The notes: a model not told the origin generated them from the sequence alone. A stretch of DNA of 64,000 nucleotides from Mammaliicoccus sp. Marseille-Q6498 (GCF_946151045.1 NZ_OX267714.1:1392001-1456000); one strand, 5' to 3'; counted from the first letter of the stretch, positions 11,463-29,094 are shown. Made by a program: numbers and translations.

Positions 11463-11924
11463 TTAAGTATAATGTATGACTGCAAGTATTCTTTTCAATA
11501 TATTTGCTCGAATAATATCTCTATATGGAATATCTATTTGTAATGTATCCCTATGAATACTCTGTATAATCATTTTTTTCTCTCTATCCGTAATCAATCC
11601 ATTTTCAAACAAACCGTCAACGATTCTAAATGCATTTGCTTGAGAAATTTGATCTCCAGTCAAATCAATTAAGTGTCTAATAAATTCTGATTGACTATTC
11701 GTTTCAACTTTAGAAATACGAATATAACCTCCGCCACCTCTTTTGCTTTCAATCGCATAACCATGTTCATTTGTAAATCTTGTTTTAATAACATAGTTCA
11801 ATTGCGAAGGTACACAATCAAACTTCTCAGCAATATGCGCACGCTTAATTTCAACGACATCACCTTGAGCCTCAGCTAATAACTGCTTTAAATATTGCTC
11901 AATGATATCAGACATGTTGTGCAT
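11463..11924 (-). CDS. ctsR: Class III heat-shock repressor CtsR
   Basis: Winged-helix repressor of clp genes. The 153 residues include the DNA-binding segment with [14 protein letters not shown] and the glycine-rich wing RGGGGYIRI (about 62-70), which senses heat and contacts the operator. A C-terminal domain (about 80-150) binds ClpC/McsB. First gene of the operon. Its own promoter carries a CtsR operator at 11939-11955, indicating autoregulation. Confidence 0.97.
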   Translation of the reverse strand: MHNMSDIIEQYLKQLLAEAQGDVVEIKRAHIAEKFDCVPSQLNYVIKTRFTNEHGYAIESKRGGGGYIRISKVETNSQSEFIRHLIDLTGDQISQANAFRIVDGLFENGLITDREKKMIIQSIHRDTLQIDIPYRDIIRANILKRILAVIHYT

Positions 11925-11938
11925 TAATCATCACCTCT

Positions 11939-11955
11939 TTTGACCTTCTTTGACT
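11939..11955 (-). promoter_or_regulatory. CtsR operator
   Basis: The minus strand reads AGTCAAA-GAA-GGTCAAA, a match to the CtsR heptad direct repeat with 3-bp spacing. It starts 2 bp downstream of the -10 element, so bound CtsR would cover the transcription start. Confidence 0.93.
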
Positions 11956-11957
11956 AT

Positions 11958-11986
11958 ATTATATGTTCTGTAGTTTATTATTTCAA
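11958..11986 (-). promoter_or_regulatory. Promoter of the ctsR-mcsA-mcsB-clpC operon
   Basis: Minus-strand -35 TTGAAA (11981-11986), 17-bp spacer and -10 TATAAT (11958-11963). It is directly followed by the CtsR operator. Confidence 0.85.
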
Positions 11987-12098
11987 TTAATTTGTTTATC
12001 AAAAAAATTCAAGTTTTTTATACCGCTTCCATCGAAAATAAGTTATGATATTTATAGGTTATTTAAAGAGAGAACGACTAGGGGAAGGTGTGTGTACT

Positions 12099-13319
12099 AT
12101 GCATATTATTATCGGCATTATCGGTATCTTAGTATTCCTGTTTTTAGCATGGTTAGTAAGTTCTGATAAGATGCGTGTGAGATGGCAATACATAGGAATA
12201 ATGATTGTAATTCAATTTCTATTTGCTTTCTTATTGTTAAAAACAACTGGAGGCTTAACTGTAATAGGTGGTATTTCAAACGGCTTTAGTTACATTATTG
12301 CCAAAGCAATGGAAGGAATTAACTTTGTATTTGCTGGCATGGCAAATATCGATCCTAAAACAGACAAACCGGCTTCTGTATATTTCTTAAATGTATTGAT
12401 GCCAATCGTATTTGTTTCAGCTTTAATCGGTATCTTACAATATATTAAAGTTTTACCACTTATCATTAAATATTTAGGATTAGTTATTTCTAAAGTAAAT
12501 GGTATGGGAAAATTAGAATCATATAATGCAGTTGCATCTGCTATCTTAGGACAATCTGAAGTATTTATTTCAATTAAGAAACAACTTCCTTTGATTCCTA
12601 AGCATCGAATGTATACATTATCTGCATCTGCAATGTCTACTGTTTCAGCATCTATTATCGGTGCCTACTTCACAATGGTAGAACCAAGATATGTTGTTAC
12701 AGCAATTGTATTAAATTTATTCGGCGGTTTCATAATGGCTTCTATTATTAATCCTTATACTGTAGATCCTAAAGAAGATGATATTATGATTCAAGAAACT
12801 GAAGAAAAACAATCATTCTTCCAAGTGTTAGGTGAATATATTTTAGACGGATTTAAAGTAGCTGTAATCGTTGCTGCGATGTTAATTGGTTATGTTGCAT
12901 TAATCGGGTTATTAAACGGTGTAACTTCTAATATCTTTTCATTCGTATCTGGCGGTTCAGTATCTTGGGACTTCCAAACATTAATTGGATTTATCTTTGC
13001 ACCATTTGCATTTATTGCGGGTATTCCATGGTCAGATGCTGTTCAATCAGGTAGTATTATGGCAACTAAAGTTTTATCTAATGAATTTGTAGCTATGGGA
13101 ATATTACCTGATGCGCATATTTCTGAAAGAGCTAATGGTATTATTTCAGTATTCTTAGTATCATTTGCAAACTTCGGATCGATTGGTATCATTGCTGGAG
13201 CTGTAAAATCCTTAAATGATAAACAAGGTGATAACGTTGCACAATTCGGTTTAAAACTTTTATATGGTGCTACACTCGTATCATTCTTATCAGCAACAAT
13301 CGCAGGTTTCTTCTTATAA
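12099..13319 (+). CDS. nupC: Concentrative nucleoside transporter (NupC family)
   Basis: Cation-coupled nucleoside uptake. The 406-residue integral membrane protein has hydrophobic helices throughout and the CNT-family signatures QSEVF (AILGQSEVFISIK, near residue 150) and a C-terminal ISERANGIISVFLVSFANFG block. I chose the ATG at 12099 because GGAAGGTG lies 8 bp upstream and the product begins directly with a membrane helix; an earlier in-frame ATG at 12045 lacks such a site. Transcribed divergently from ctsR. Its 3' end meets the transposase frame, whose stop is 1 bp further on. Confidence 0.93.
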   Translation: MHIIIGIIGILVFLFLAWLVSSDKMRVRWQYIGIMIVIQFLFAFLLLKTTGGLTVIGGISNGFSYIIAKAMEGINFVFAGMANIDPKTDKPASVYFLNVLMPIVFVSALIGILQYIKVLPLIIKYLGLVISKVNGMGKLESYNAVASAILGQSEVFISIKKQLPLIPKHRMYTLSASAMSTVSASIIGAYFTMVEPRYVVTAIVLNLFGGFIMASIINPYTVDPKEDDIMIQETEEKQSFFQVLGEYILDGFKVAVIVAAMLIGYVALIGLLNGVTSNIFSFVSGGSVSWDFQTLIGFIFAPFAFIAGIPWSDAVQSGSIMATKVLSNEFVAMGILPDAHISERANGIISVFLVSFANFGSIGIIAGAVKSLNDKQGDNVAQFGLKLLYGATLVSFLSATIAGFFL

Positions 13320-13320
13320 T

Positions 13321-15000
13321 TTAAATTAAACAAGAGTCTGGGACATTAACATCCCAGATTAACTTAAAAGAGCGTAAATTCTTTAAAAAATAAGAATTTA
13401 CGCTCTTTTTACTATAATTTTTAATTTTGGTAGCTCTTAGAGCTACCATTTTTCTTATGTTTGTTGCCATTAAGGCAATCCCTAATTCACGTTTCACTTT
13501 TGTTTTCCCTCTAAGAGAAACTCGAGTGAAACCCAAAATAGCCTTCAAATATCCAAAAACTGGCTCTACATCAATCTTTCTTTGTTTGTAGATTTTTTCA
13601 GTTTCAGGTTTTGAAAGCAACTTTTGTGTCATATGTTTAAAGTATTCCCACACATTGTTTTTCATTATTCTTTTATTTGTACTCTGGTATGCATTTTTTC
13701 TACATAAATCAAATAGTTCACAGTTATTACAATTATCACTTTCATATAACTTGAAATCTCGTTTATATTTATACTTATCGATTCGATAAGTGTATCGTTT
13801 GAATGGCAATCTGCGATTGCTTGGACATATGATTTCATCTCTAAGTTCATCATACTTCCAATTTTGTGTGTTATATATGTTTTCTTTATATTTCTTGGTT
13901 TGCTCTTTTAAGTACATACTATAAGTTACCAACGGTGTTCTGTTAAATTCATCTAGAATCGTTTTATAATTTTCCTCACTGCCGTAGCCAGCATCTGCGA
14001 CAATATAGTTTGGTAGATTAAAATAGTTATTTCTAATATTATTTAAAAATGGTGTAAGTGTTCTAGTATCAGTTGGATTAGGAAATATGTCATAAGATAA
14101 AACAAATTGTGAATTTGTTGCGATTTGTAAATTGTATCCTGGTTTTAATTGTCCGTTCATCATGTGGTCATCTTTCATTCTCATAAAAGTTGCATCATGA
14201 TCTGTTTTAGAATAGCTATTTCTTTCACCTAATATATCCAATTGTTTTTTATACTTTATTTGCCTATCGATATTTTCACTTAACAATTTTTTAGTCTTTT
14301 TTATTTCCGTTCTTTTTGAACGCATCGTTTTTCGTTCTGCTACATCTTTAGAGTTGCTAATATCATTGTTTAAATCTTCGATTTTTTCTTCTAATCTGTT
14401 TTTGAATTCATTAAGTGTTTCAAGTGTAATATCTTGGGTCTCATCTTTTAACTCAGGTATTACTTCATTTTCAATGGCTTCACGATAGATTTCTTTCGAT
14501 TGTTCAACCACTTTTTTATTATATCTTTCTGTGTTTTTTCTCCAAACAAAAGTGTATTTATTGGCATTTGCTTCAATCTTAGTACCGTCTATATAAATAC
14601 TTTCCTCATCAATAAGGTTTTGTTCTATGAGTTGTGTTCTAAAATTTATAAATAGTGATTGTAATAATCGATCAATTATAGGATTAACTCTGAATCGATT
14701 TATCGTTCGATAAGAAGGTGTTTGGTTCTGTGACAACCACATCATACGAACACTGTCTTTAAGAAGATTTTCAATTCTTCTTCCAGAAAAAACAGATTGT
14801 GTATATGAATAAAGTATAATCTTTAACATTAATTTAGGGTGATATGAGGATGCACCACGAACGTGAGTAAATTCGTAGAATTCTTCATTAGGTATCGTTT
14901 CTACGATTTGATTTACAAAATGAGCAATATCATTTTCTGGAATTAAAACTTCAATATCTAGTGGTAGCGTTAATTGAGACATGTTATAATTTTTATACAT
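13321..15000 (-). CDS. IS1182-family transposase, intact frame
   Basis: DDE transposase of 559 residues. An N-terminal DUF772-type domain (about 30-110: RGASSYHPKLMLKIILYSY, TPSYRTINRFR) is followed by a catalytic RNase H fold with likely D138 (YIDGTKIEANA), D336 (VADAGYG) and E479 (DVEPVFGYLK). A charged coiled-coil insertion spans about 165-260 and a cysteine cluster lies near 424-433. No frameshift is seen, so it may be active. The last eight codons (NVPDSCLI and stop) are read from a 16-bp repeat and adjoining host DNA beyond nupC. Inserted between nupC and pdxT, which S. aureus keeps adjacent. Confidence 0.9.
   Translation of the reverse strand: MYKNYNMSQLTLPLDIEVLIPENDIAHFVNQIVETIPNEEFYEFTHVRGASSYHPKLMLKIILYSYTQSVFSGRRIENLLKDSVRMMWLSQNQTPSYRTINRFRVNPIIDRLLQSLFINFRTQLIEQNLIDEESIYIDGTKIEANANKYTFVWRKNTERYNKKVVEQSKEIYREAIENEVIPELKDETQDITLETLNEFKNRLEEKIEDLNNDISNSKDVAERKTMRSKRTEIKKTKKLLSENIDRQIKYKKQLDILGERNSYSKTDHDATFMRMKDDHMMNGQLKPGYNLQIATNSQFVLSYDIFPNPTDTRTLTPFLNNIRNNYFNLPNYIVADAGYGSEENYKTILDEFNRTPLVTYSMYLKEQTKKYKENIYNTQNWKYDELRDEIICPSNRRLPFKRYTYRIDKYKYKRDFKLYESDNCNNCELFDLCRKNAYQSTNKRIMKNNVWEYFKHMTQKLLSKPETEKIYKQRKIDVEPVFGYLKAILGFTRVSLRGKTKVKRELGIALMATNIRKMVALRATKIKNYSKKSVNSYFLKNLRSFKLIWDVNVPDSCLI
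13365..13402 (-). terminator. Terminator-like hairpin inside the 3' end of the transposase frame
   Basis: Near-perfect stem AGAGCGTAAATTCT with AAGAATTTACGCTCT around an A/T loop, followed by T runs on both strands. It encodes residues about 530-545 of the transposase, so the frame is translated through it. On the plus strand it could also stop nupC transcription from entering the IS antisense. Confidence 0.6.
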
Positions 15001-15088
15001 AGAGCACCTCGTTAATTTAGTTTTTGTTGTGATTAATTAAATTATACGAAAGTGCTTTATTTTTTTGTATAAGAATGGATATTTTGTC

Positions 15089-15185
15089 ACGATTTTGTAA
15101 AGTGCTGACGCCCGGGGGAATAGTATGCGTGAGAGACTACAGGCTCGAGCCATACCCCCAGGCAAGCATGCACGCACAAAATCGT
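15089..15185. repeat. GC-rich structured intergenic element
   Basis: A 97-bp unit closed by a perfect 10-bp inverted repeat (ACGATTTTGT 15089-15098, ACAAAATCGT 15176-15185). Inside are CCCGGGGG pairing with CCCCCAGG, TATG with CATA, GTGC with GCAC, and a central palindrome GGCTCGAGCC. It is far richer in G+C than its surroundings. I believe similar units recur between genes in coagulase-negative staphylococci, but cannot check this. It lies between the transposase start and pdxT; whether it belongs to the IS or to the host is unclear. Confidence 0.6.
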
Positions 15186-15194
15186 AGATTTTAT

Positions 15195-15243
15195 AAATAA
15201 AGGAAAGAGAGCTAATCCGAAAATTATGGATTAGCTCTCTTTA
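15195..15243 (-). terminator. Terminator downstream of pdxT
   Basis: 15-bp perfect stem (15204-15218 with 15228-15242) and, on the minus strand, a following T-rich run. It lies 37 bp past the pdxT stop and would end pdxST transcription before the transposase. Confidence 0.75.
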
Positions 15244-15279
15244 TTTGAGAATAGGTATTTATGTCCCAGACTCTTGTTT

Positions 15280-15861
15280 TTATTTACTAATTTGGTTCAC
15301 GTTATATTTCGCTACGATTTCTTCAATAAAATATTTCATAATTTTAAAATCATCTGTTAGTTCTGGGTGGAAAGATATGCCTAAATATTGATTTTGTTGA
15401 ACTGCCACAATTTTATCTTCTACCATTGATAAAATTTTTACGCCTTCTCTTACTGATTGAATATGAGGTGCGCGAATGAAAACAGCATTAACTTGTTCTT
15501 CGATACCTTCAACATCTAAAAACTGTTCAAAACTATCTACTTGTCTTCCAAAAGAATTTCTCTCGACAGTAACATCTAATTTATTTAAATGACTTTCCTG
15601 ACCTACAACTTCATTTGCTAGTAAAATAAGTCCTGCACATGTACCGTACATTGGTATTTCACTATTTCTTAGCGCTTCGGTAAAGCCATATAAATTCATT
15701 AGTCTTCTCATTGTAGTGGACTCTCCACCAGGTAATACAAGTCCATCAATATCATTCAACTGATCAATTGTTTTAATCGTTATGCCTTCGTGTCCAGCTT
15801 GATCAATATGTTTTAAATGTTCTCGTATAGCACCTTGCAAACCTAAAACACCTATTTTCAT
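15280..15861 (-). CDS. pdxT: Pyridoxal 5'-phosphate synthase glutaminase subunit
   Basis: Class I glutaminase that feeds ammonia to PdxS for de novo PLP synthesis. From the ATG at 15861 the protein has 193 residues and begins [10 protein letters not shown]. The nucleophile cysteine is in [11 protein letters not shown], the GGESTTMRR loop is typical, and the His/Glu of the triad are in [13 protein letters not shown] 12 bp upstream is in frame but lies within pdxS. The gene starts directly after the pdxS stop, so the pair is coupled. Confidence 0.96.
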   Translation of the reverse strand: MKIGVLGLQGAIREHLKHIDQAGHEGITIKTIDQLNDIDGLVLPGGESTTMRRLMNLYGFTEALRNSEIPMYGTCAGLILLANEVVGQESHLNKLDVTVERNSFGRQVDSFEQFLDVEGIEEQVNAVFIRAPHIQSVREGVKILSMVEDKIVAVQQNQYLGISFHPELTDDFKIMKYFIEEIVAKYNVNQISK

Positions 15862-15862
15862 A

Positions 15863-16750
15863 TTACCATCCACGCTCTTGCATGCGTTCTTCTAAAGATA
15901 ATTGGTTGATGTCTAAACCTTGCATAGCTGGACCTAATTCTTTAGATAGTTCAGCAATCAACTGATAATCTTGATAATGAGTAGTTGCTTGTACAATTGC
16001 TTTAGCAAATTTTTCTGGCGCTTCAGATTTAAAGATACCTGATCCAACAAACACACCATCAGCACCTAATTCCATCATTAACGCTGCATCTGCAGGTGTT
16101 GCAACGCCACCAGCAGCGAAGTTTACGACTGGTAAACGGCCTAAATCTTTAATTTCTTTAAGAATTTCATAAGGCGCGCCAATATTTTTAGCTTCTGTCA
16201 TAATTTCATCATCGTTCATTACGACTAATTTACGAACTTCTGCATTTACTTTTCTCATATGACGGACTGCTTCTACAATGTTACCAGTTCCTGGCTCACC
16301 TTTTGTACGTAACATTGCTGCACCTTCACCAATTCTTCTAGCTGCTTCGCCAAGATTACGACAACCACAAACAAACGGAACTGTAAATTCATCCTTTTTC
16401 AAATGATATTCTTCGTCTGCAGGTGTTAAAACTTCTGACTCATCAATATAATCGACACCCATAGATTCTAATACTCTTGCTTCAGTTATATGACCAATTC
16501 TACCTTTAGCCATAACTGGAATCGATACTGCATTCATAACTTCTTCAACAATACGTGGGTCAGCCATTCTTGCAACACCACCTGCTGCTCTTATATCAGA
16601 AGGTACACGTTCTAACGCCATTACCGCAACAGCACCTGCTTCTTCAGCTAGTTTAGCTTGCTCAGCGTTAACAACATCCATAATAACGCCACCTTTTTGC
16701 ATTTCTGCCATACCTCTTTTAACTTTATCTGAACCTGTAATCTTAGACAT
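15863..16750 (-). CDS. pdxS: Pyridoxal 5'-phosphate synthase, synthase subunit
   Basis: Condenses ribose 5-phosphate, glyceraldehyde 3-phosphate and ammonia to PLP. The 295-residue (beta-alpha)8 barrel contains the Schiff-base lysine region [10 protein letters not shown] (about 79-88), [13 protein letters not shown] and the phosphate-binding [12 protein letters not shown] segment. It has a strong GGAGGAAG ribosome-binding site. Divergent from pdxR across 108 bp, the usual arrangement for PdxR-controlled pdxST. Confidence 0.97.
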   Translation of the reverse strand: MSKITGSDKVKRGMAEMQKGGVIMDVVNAEQAKLAEEAGAVAVMALERVPSDIRAAGGVARMADPRIVEEVMNAVSIPVMAKGRIGHITEARVLESMGVDYIDESEVLTPADEEYHLKKDEFTVPFVCGCRNLGEAARRIGEGAAMLRTKGEPGTGNIVEAVRHMRKVNAEVRKLVVMNDDEIMTEAKNIGAPYEILKEIKDLGRLPVVNFAAGGVATPADAALMMELGADGVFVGSGIFKSEAPEKFAKAIVQATTHYQDYQLIAELSKELGPAMQGLDINQLSLEERMQERGW

Positions 16751-16858
16751 TTAATACTTCCTCCTTTTAAATCACTTATTAGTAGGTTATACTAAATTCT
16801 GAACTGGTAAAAGAGCCAGATTAATTAAAAATAAAGTGGTCAGATGAGGTGTTCAATT
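16751..16858. promoter_or_regulatory. Divergent pdxS/pdxR control region
   Basis: The 108-bp region contains a minus-strand -10-like TATAAC (rc near 16786-16791) with no good -35, which fits an activator-dependent pdxST promoter. AACTGGT (16803-16809) and AAGTGGT (16834-16840) form a direct repeat at about three helical turns, and CTGGTAAAAGAGCCAG (16804-16819) is an inverted repeat. These are candidate PdxR sites by position only. Confidence 0.45.
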
Positions 16859-18253
16859 TTGGAAATGCTTATGTTCGACATTAATAGAAATATTAATATA
16901 CCAATCTATCAACAACTTTATGAAAATATAAAAATGAATATTATAAACGATGTAATGCAACACAACGAAAAGTTACCTTCTAAGAGGCAACTAAGCCACT
17001 ATTTATCAGTAAGTCAAACAACGATCGAGCATGCATATCAACTTTTACTCGACGAAGGATATATATATAGTAAAAATCGTTCTGGTTTTTATATTAACGA
17101 TATAGAAAACTTACCCGTCACTTATAAATCAAAGATATCTGATGAGGATTACAAAGAAGAAGTTAACTATAAATACTCTTTCAAACTTGGCGCTATAGAT
17201 AAAGAACACTTTCCACAGGAGCTTTTTAGAAAATATGCGAAAGAAGCATTTGATAAACAACAACTTTGTCTCTTAGATAGTGGTCACAAACAAGGAGATT
17301 ATAATTTAAGAAAAGAAATCAAACAATATATATTTCACAGTAGAGGCGTAAACTGTTCACCTCAACAAATAATAGTCGGATCATCAACAGAGCAATTATT
17401 ATCGATTATTACAGATATTATTTCAGAGTCCACATACATGATAGAAGATCCGCTCTATAAACAAGTAAGAGACTTACTCAAAAGAAAACATGTACCCTTT
17501 GACTTTATACCTGTCACAGAAAATGGTATAGATATAGATCAAATAAAACAACTAGAACATGAAGTTGTATATATAACACCAAGTCATCAATTTCCTACAG
17601 GCGTTATTATGGATTTGAAGCGTCGTACGCAGCTTATCAAATGGGCATCTAAAAAAGACACACGCTACATCATTGAAGACGATTATGACTCAGAATTCAG
17701 ATATAGTGGCAGACCAATTCCCGCATTACAAAGTTTAGATAATACAGATAGCGTTATATATGTAAGTACATTCTCCAAATCCATTTCACCATCAATACGT
17801 GTAGCATATGCAGTACTCCCTAAAAAGTTACTTAAACAATACCAAAACAAAACAAACATTGAGGGAGGCACTGTACCTAGACATACACAGTACATGCTTA
17901 GTAAGTTCATGAACGAAGGACATTTCGAAAGACATTTAAATCGGATGAGAAAAATATATAGAAATAAAAGAGACCTCATTATTGAGCAACTTCAAAAATA
18001 CCCAGACGACTTTAGAGTATCTGGAGAACTTACTGGTATGCACTTTATTTTAACCGTAACAAACGGCCTATCATTGAATGAATGTATTAAGCGCACAAAA
18101 AGATGTGATATAGAAATCAAACCAGTATCACATTATCGTTTTAAAAAAGTTGATAATGACCCTCATTTTGTATTAGGGTTCGGTGGTATAGATTCAAATG
18201 ACGTTCTAAATCACATTAATGCATTAATTAAGTGTTTAAAATCAGAAAAGTAA
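16859..18253 (+). CDS. pdxR: MocR/GntR-type regulator PdxR
   Basis: Fusion of a GntR winged helix (about 1-70: LPSKRQLSHYLSVSQTTIEHAYQ) and an aminotransferase fold that binds PLP, with the cofactor lysine in VSTFSKSISPSIRVAY. Such proteins activate pdxST when PLP is low and often repress themselves. I prefer the TTG at 16859 (464 residues): TGAGGTG ends 7 bp upstream. In-frame ATGs at 16844, 16865 and 16871 are alternatives; the first overlaps that site. It is convergent with the rRNA locus and ends before a strong terminator. Confidence 0.85.
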   Translation: MEMLMFDINRNINIPIYQQLYENIKMNIINDVMQHNEKLPSKRQLSHYLSVSQTTIEHAYQLLLDEGYIYSKNRSGFYINDIENLPVTYKSKISDEDYKEEVNYKYSFKLGAIDKEHFPQELFRKYAKEAFDKQQLCLLDSGHKQGDYNLRKEIKQYIFHSRGVNCSPQQIIVGSSTEQLLSIITDIISESTYMIEDPLYKQVRDLLKRKHVPFDFIPVTENGIDIDQIKQLEHEVVYITPSHQFPTGVIMDLKRRTQLIKWASKKDTRYIIEDDYDSEFRYSGRPIPALQSLDNTDSVIYVSTFSKSISPSIRVAYAVLPKKLLKQYQNKTNIEGGTVPRHTQYMLSKFMNEGHFERHLNRMRKIYRNKRDLIIEQLQKYPDDFRVSGELTGMHFILTVTNGLSLNECIKRTKRCDIEIKPVSHYRFKKVDNDPHFVLGFGGIDSNDVLNHINALIKCLKSEK

Positions 18254-18271
18254 TAGAAATAGTTATAAATC

Positions 18272-18317
18272 AGTAACCCCATAAAAATTATCATTTGATG
18301 ATTTTTATGGGGTTACT
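18272..18317. terminator. Bidirectional terminator between pdxR and rrn
   Basis: A 17-bp perfect stem (18272-18288 with 18301-18317) extended by inner pairs, with A/T runs on both sides. It ends pdxR and backs up rrn termination. Confidence 0.85.
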
Positions 18318-18335
18318 ACTAATGTTTATATAAAA

Positions 18336-18366
18336 AAGACAAAAAAAGAGACCTAACAGGTCTCGA
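18336..18366 (-). terminator. rRNA operon terminator (after 5S, promoter-distal operon)
   Basis: GAGACCTGTTAGGTCTC hairpin (18348-18364) followed by seven T on the minus strand, about 35 bp past the 5S 3' end. Confidence 0.9.
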
Positions 18367-18399
18367 GTGCGGCTCATCGCATCCATTTTTTAAATATTT

Positions 18400-18514
18400 G
18401 CCCGGCAACGTCCTACTCTCGCGGAACGTAAGCCCAACTACCATCGGCGCTAAAGAGCTTAACTTCTGTGTTCGGCATGGGAACAGGTGTGACCTCTTTG
18501 CTATCGTCACCAGA
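18400..18514 (-). rRNA. rrf: 5S rRNA (first copy)
   Basis: 115 nt; begins TCTGGTGACGAT and ends GTTGCCGGGC on the minus strand, matching staphylococcal 5S. Identical by eye to the copy at 23651-23765; differs from the orphan copy at two sites. Confidence 0.96.
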
Positions 18515-18602
18515 CAAATAGTAATAACTTATATAGAATGTATTGCACATTCAAAACTAGATAGTAAGCAGATTTTACGGCGCAAAACCGATTTTAAAAT
18601 TT

Positions 18603-21527
<2,925 letters not shown>

Positions 21528-21583
21528 TAATATTTCCTTATACAATAAATTGTTTAAGAAAATAAATGTTATTAATCTGTGAT

Positions 21584-21601
21584 GTCGTCTAAAAAGACGA
21601 C
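21584..21601 (-). other. Hairpin in the 16S-23S spacer
   Basis: GTCGTCT-AAAA-AGACGAC perfect stem, repeated in the other operon at 26835-26852. Position suggests a role in pre-23S folding or processing; that role is inferred. Confidence 0.5.
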
Positions 21602-21704
21602 GCGCGATTATTAAGCTTGTTGAATTTCGTTAAAAATTCACTCGGTTTTTTGCTTGGTAAAATCTATTTGCTTACTTATCTAGTTTTCAATGTGCAAAAA
21701 AAAA

Positions 21705-21781
<77 letters not shown>

Positions 21782-21868
21782 ATTCTAAATTGAATGTCAA
21801 AATAAACATTCAAAACTGAATACAATATGTCTCCGCAATTCCATGACCTAATGGTCATTCCGAATAAT

Positions 21869-23427
<1,559 letters not shown>

Positions 23428-23568
23428 AGAAGTAAGCTTGATTAGCTCTTGTTGATTGGTATAGCCAATCACTCTTGGAAGTACTATTAAATAGCACTCA
23501 AATTATTGGAATTTACGTTGACATATTGTCATTCAGTTTTCAATGTTCGTTTTGCATCACAAGAAACA

Positions 23569-23597
23569 ATTATACTCTTATGAAACGTTTGTGTCAA
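23569..23597 (-). promoter_or_regulatory. Promoter of the downstream (tRNA-Ile containing) rRNA operon
   Basis: Consensus -35 TTGACA (23592-23597), 17-bp spacer and -10 TATAAT (23569-23574) on the minus strand. It is the only obvious start between the two operons. Confidence 0.92.
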
Positions 23598-23611
23598 CTA
23601 TTAATTCAATT

Positions 23612-23640
23612 TTTCAAAAAAAAAGACCCAAGGGTCAAAA
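23612..23640 (-). terminator. Terminator of the upstream rRNA operon
   Basis: GACCC-TT-GGGTC hairpin (23625-23636) followed by nine T on the minus strand, only about 15 bp past 5S and about 15 bp ahead of the next operon's -35. The stem is short but the T-run is strong. Confidence 0.8.
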
Positions 23641-23650
23641 ATTGAATTTT

Positions 23651-23765
23651 GCCCGGCAACGTCCTACTCTCGCGGAACGTAAGCCCAACTACCATCGGCG
23701 CTAAAGAGCTTAACTTCTGTGTTCGGCATGGGAACAGGTGTGACCTCTTTGCTATCGTCACCAGA
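23651..23765 (-). rRNA. rrf: 5S rRNA (second copy)
   Basis: 115 nt, identical by eye to the copy at 18400-18514. Last gene of the upstream operon. Confidence 0.96.
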
Positions 23766-23853
23766 CAAATAGTAATAACTTATATAGAATGTATTGCACA
23801 TTCAAAACTAGATAGTAAGCAGATTTTACGGCGCAAAACCGATTTTAAAATTT

Positions 23854-26778
<2,925 letters not shown>

Positions 26779-27033
26779 TAATATTTCCTTATACAATAAA
26801 TTGTTTAAGAAAATAAATGTTATTAATCTGTGATGTCGTCTAAAAAGACGACGCGCGATTATTAAGCTTGTTGAATTTCGTTAAAAATTCACTCGGTTTT
26901 TTGCTTGGTAAAATCTATTTGCTTACTTATCTAGTTTTCAATGTGCAATTATTGTTGAATGTCAAAATAAACATTCAAAACTGAATACAATATGTCTCCG
27001 CAATTCCATGACCTAATGGTCATTCCGAATAAT

Positions 27034-28592
<1,559 letters not shown>

Positions 28593-28731
28593 AGAAGTAA
28601 GCTTGATTAGCTCTTGTTGATTGGTATAGCCAATCACTCTTGGAAGTACTATTAAATAGCACTCAAATTATTGGAATTTACGTTGACATATTGTCATTCA
28701 GTTTTCAATGTTCATTATCTATCTTAATAAA

Positions 28732-28807
28732 TGGTGGAGACTAGCGGGATCGAACCGCTGACCTCCTGCGTGCAAAGCAGGCGCTCTCCCATCTGAGCTA
28801 AGCCCCC
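28732..28807 (-). tRNA. tRNA-Ala (UGC)
   Basis: 76 nt, CCA encoded, anticodon TGC in loop TTTGCAC. Last tRNA before 16S. Confidence 0.97.
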
Positions 28808-28823
28808 AAAATATTAATAGAAG

Positions 28824-28897
28824 TCGGGAAGACAGGATTCGAACCTGCGACCCCTTGGTCCCAAACCAAGTGCTCTACCAAGCTGAGCTACTTCCCG
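28824..28897 (-). tRNA. tRNA-Pro (UGG)
   Basis: 74 nt, anticodon TGG in loop TTTGGGA. Unlike its neighbours it has no encoded CCA (the next bases are CTT). Confidence 0.97.
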
Positions 28898-28908
28898 TTA
28901 TTTAAAAA

Positions 28909-28985
28909 TGGCGCGCCCGAGAGGAGTCGAACCCCTAGCCTCTTGATCCGTAGTCAAACGCTCTATCCAATTGAGCTACGGGCGC
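28909..28985 (-). tRNA. tRNA-Arg (ACG)
   Basis: 77 nt, CCA encoded, anticodon ACG (loop CTACGGA), which is normally deaminated to ICG. Confidence 0.97.
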
Positions 28986-28990
28986 TAATA

Positions 28991-29079
28991 TGGTGCCGAG
29001 GACCGGAATCGAACCGGTACGGTAATCACTTACCGCAGGATTTTAAGTCCTGTGCGTCTGCCAGTTCCGCCACCCCGGC
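28991..29079 (-). tRNA. tRNA-Leu (UAA)
   Basis: 89 nt class II tRNA with long variable arm, CCA encoded, anticodon TAA. Confidence 0.97.
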
Positions 29080-29094
29080 AAGAAAAAATAAAAA

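Larger units (their letters stand above)
13331..15276. mobile_element. IS1182-like element with flanking 16-bp inverted repeat (ends approximate)
   Basis: The transposase gene and its surroundings are bracketed by a perfect 16-bp inverted repeat, CAAGAGTCTGGGACAT at 13331-13346 and its complement at 15261-15276. The same GGGACAT family of arms forms the rplY terminator hairpin at 47332-47359. The simplest reading is insertion into a bidirectional terminator hairpin between convergent nupC and pdxT, its two arms now about 1.9 kb apart. I see no convincing terminal inverted repeats just inside the arms and no target duplication, so the exact IS ends are unresolved. IS1272 of this family has, as I recall, been reported to insert at inverted repeats. 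Confidence 0.65.

Noticed and set aside
13321..15276. Larger genomic island or composite transposon at the nupC-pdxT site
   Set aside because: Only one transposase and a structured repeat are present; flanking genes are the usual neighbours and no cargo gene is seen.
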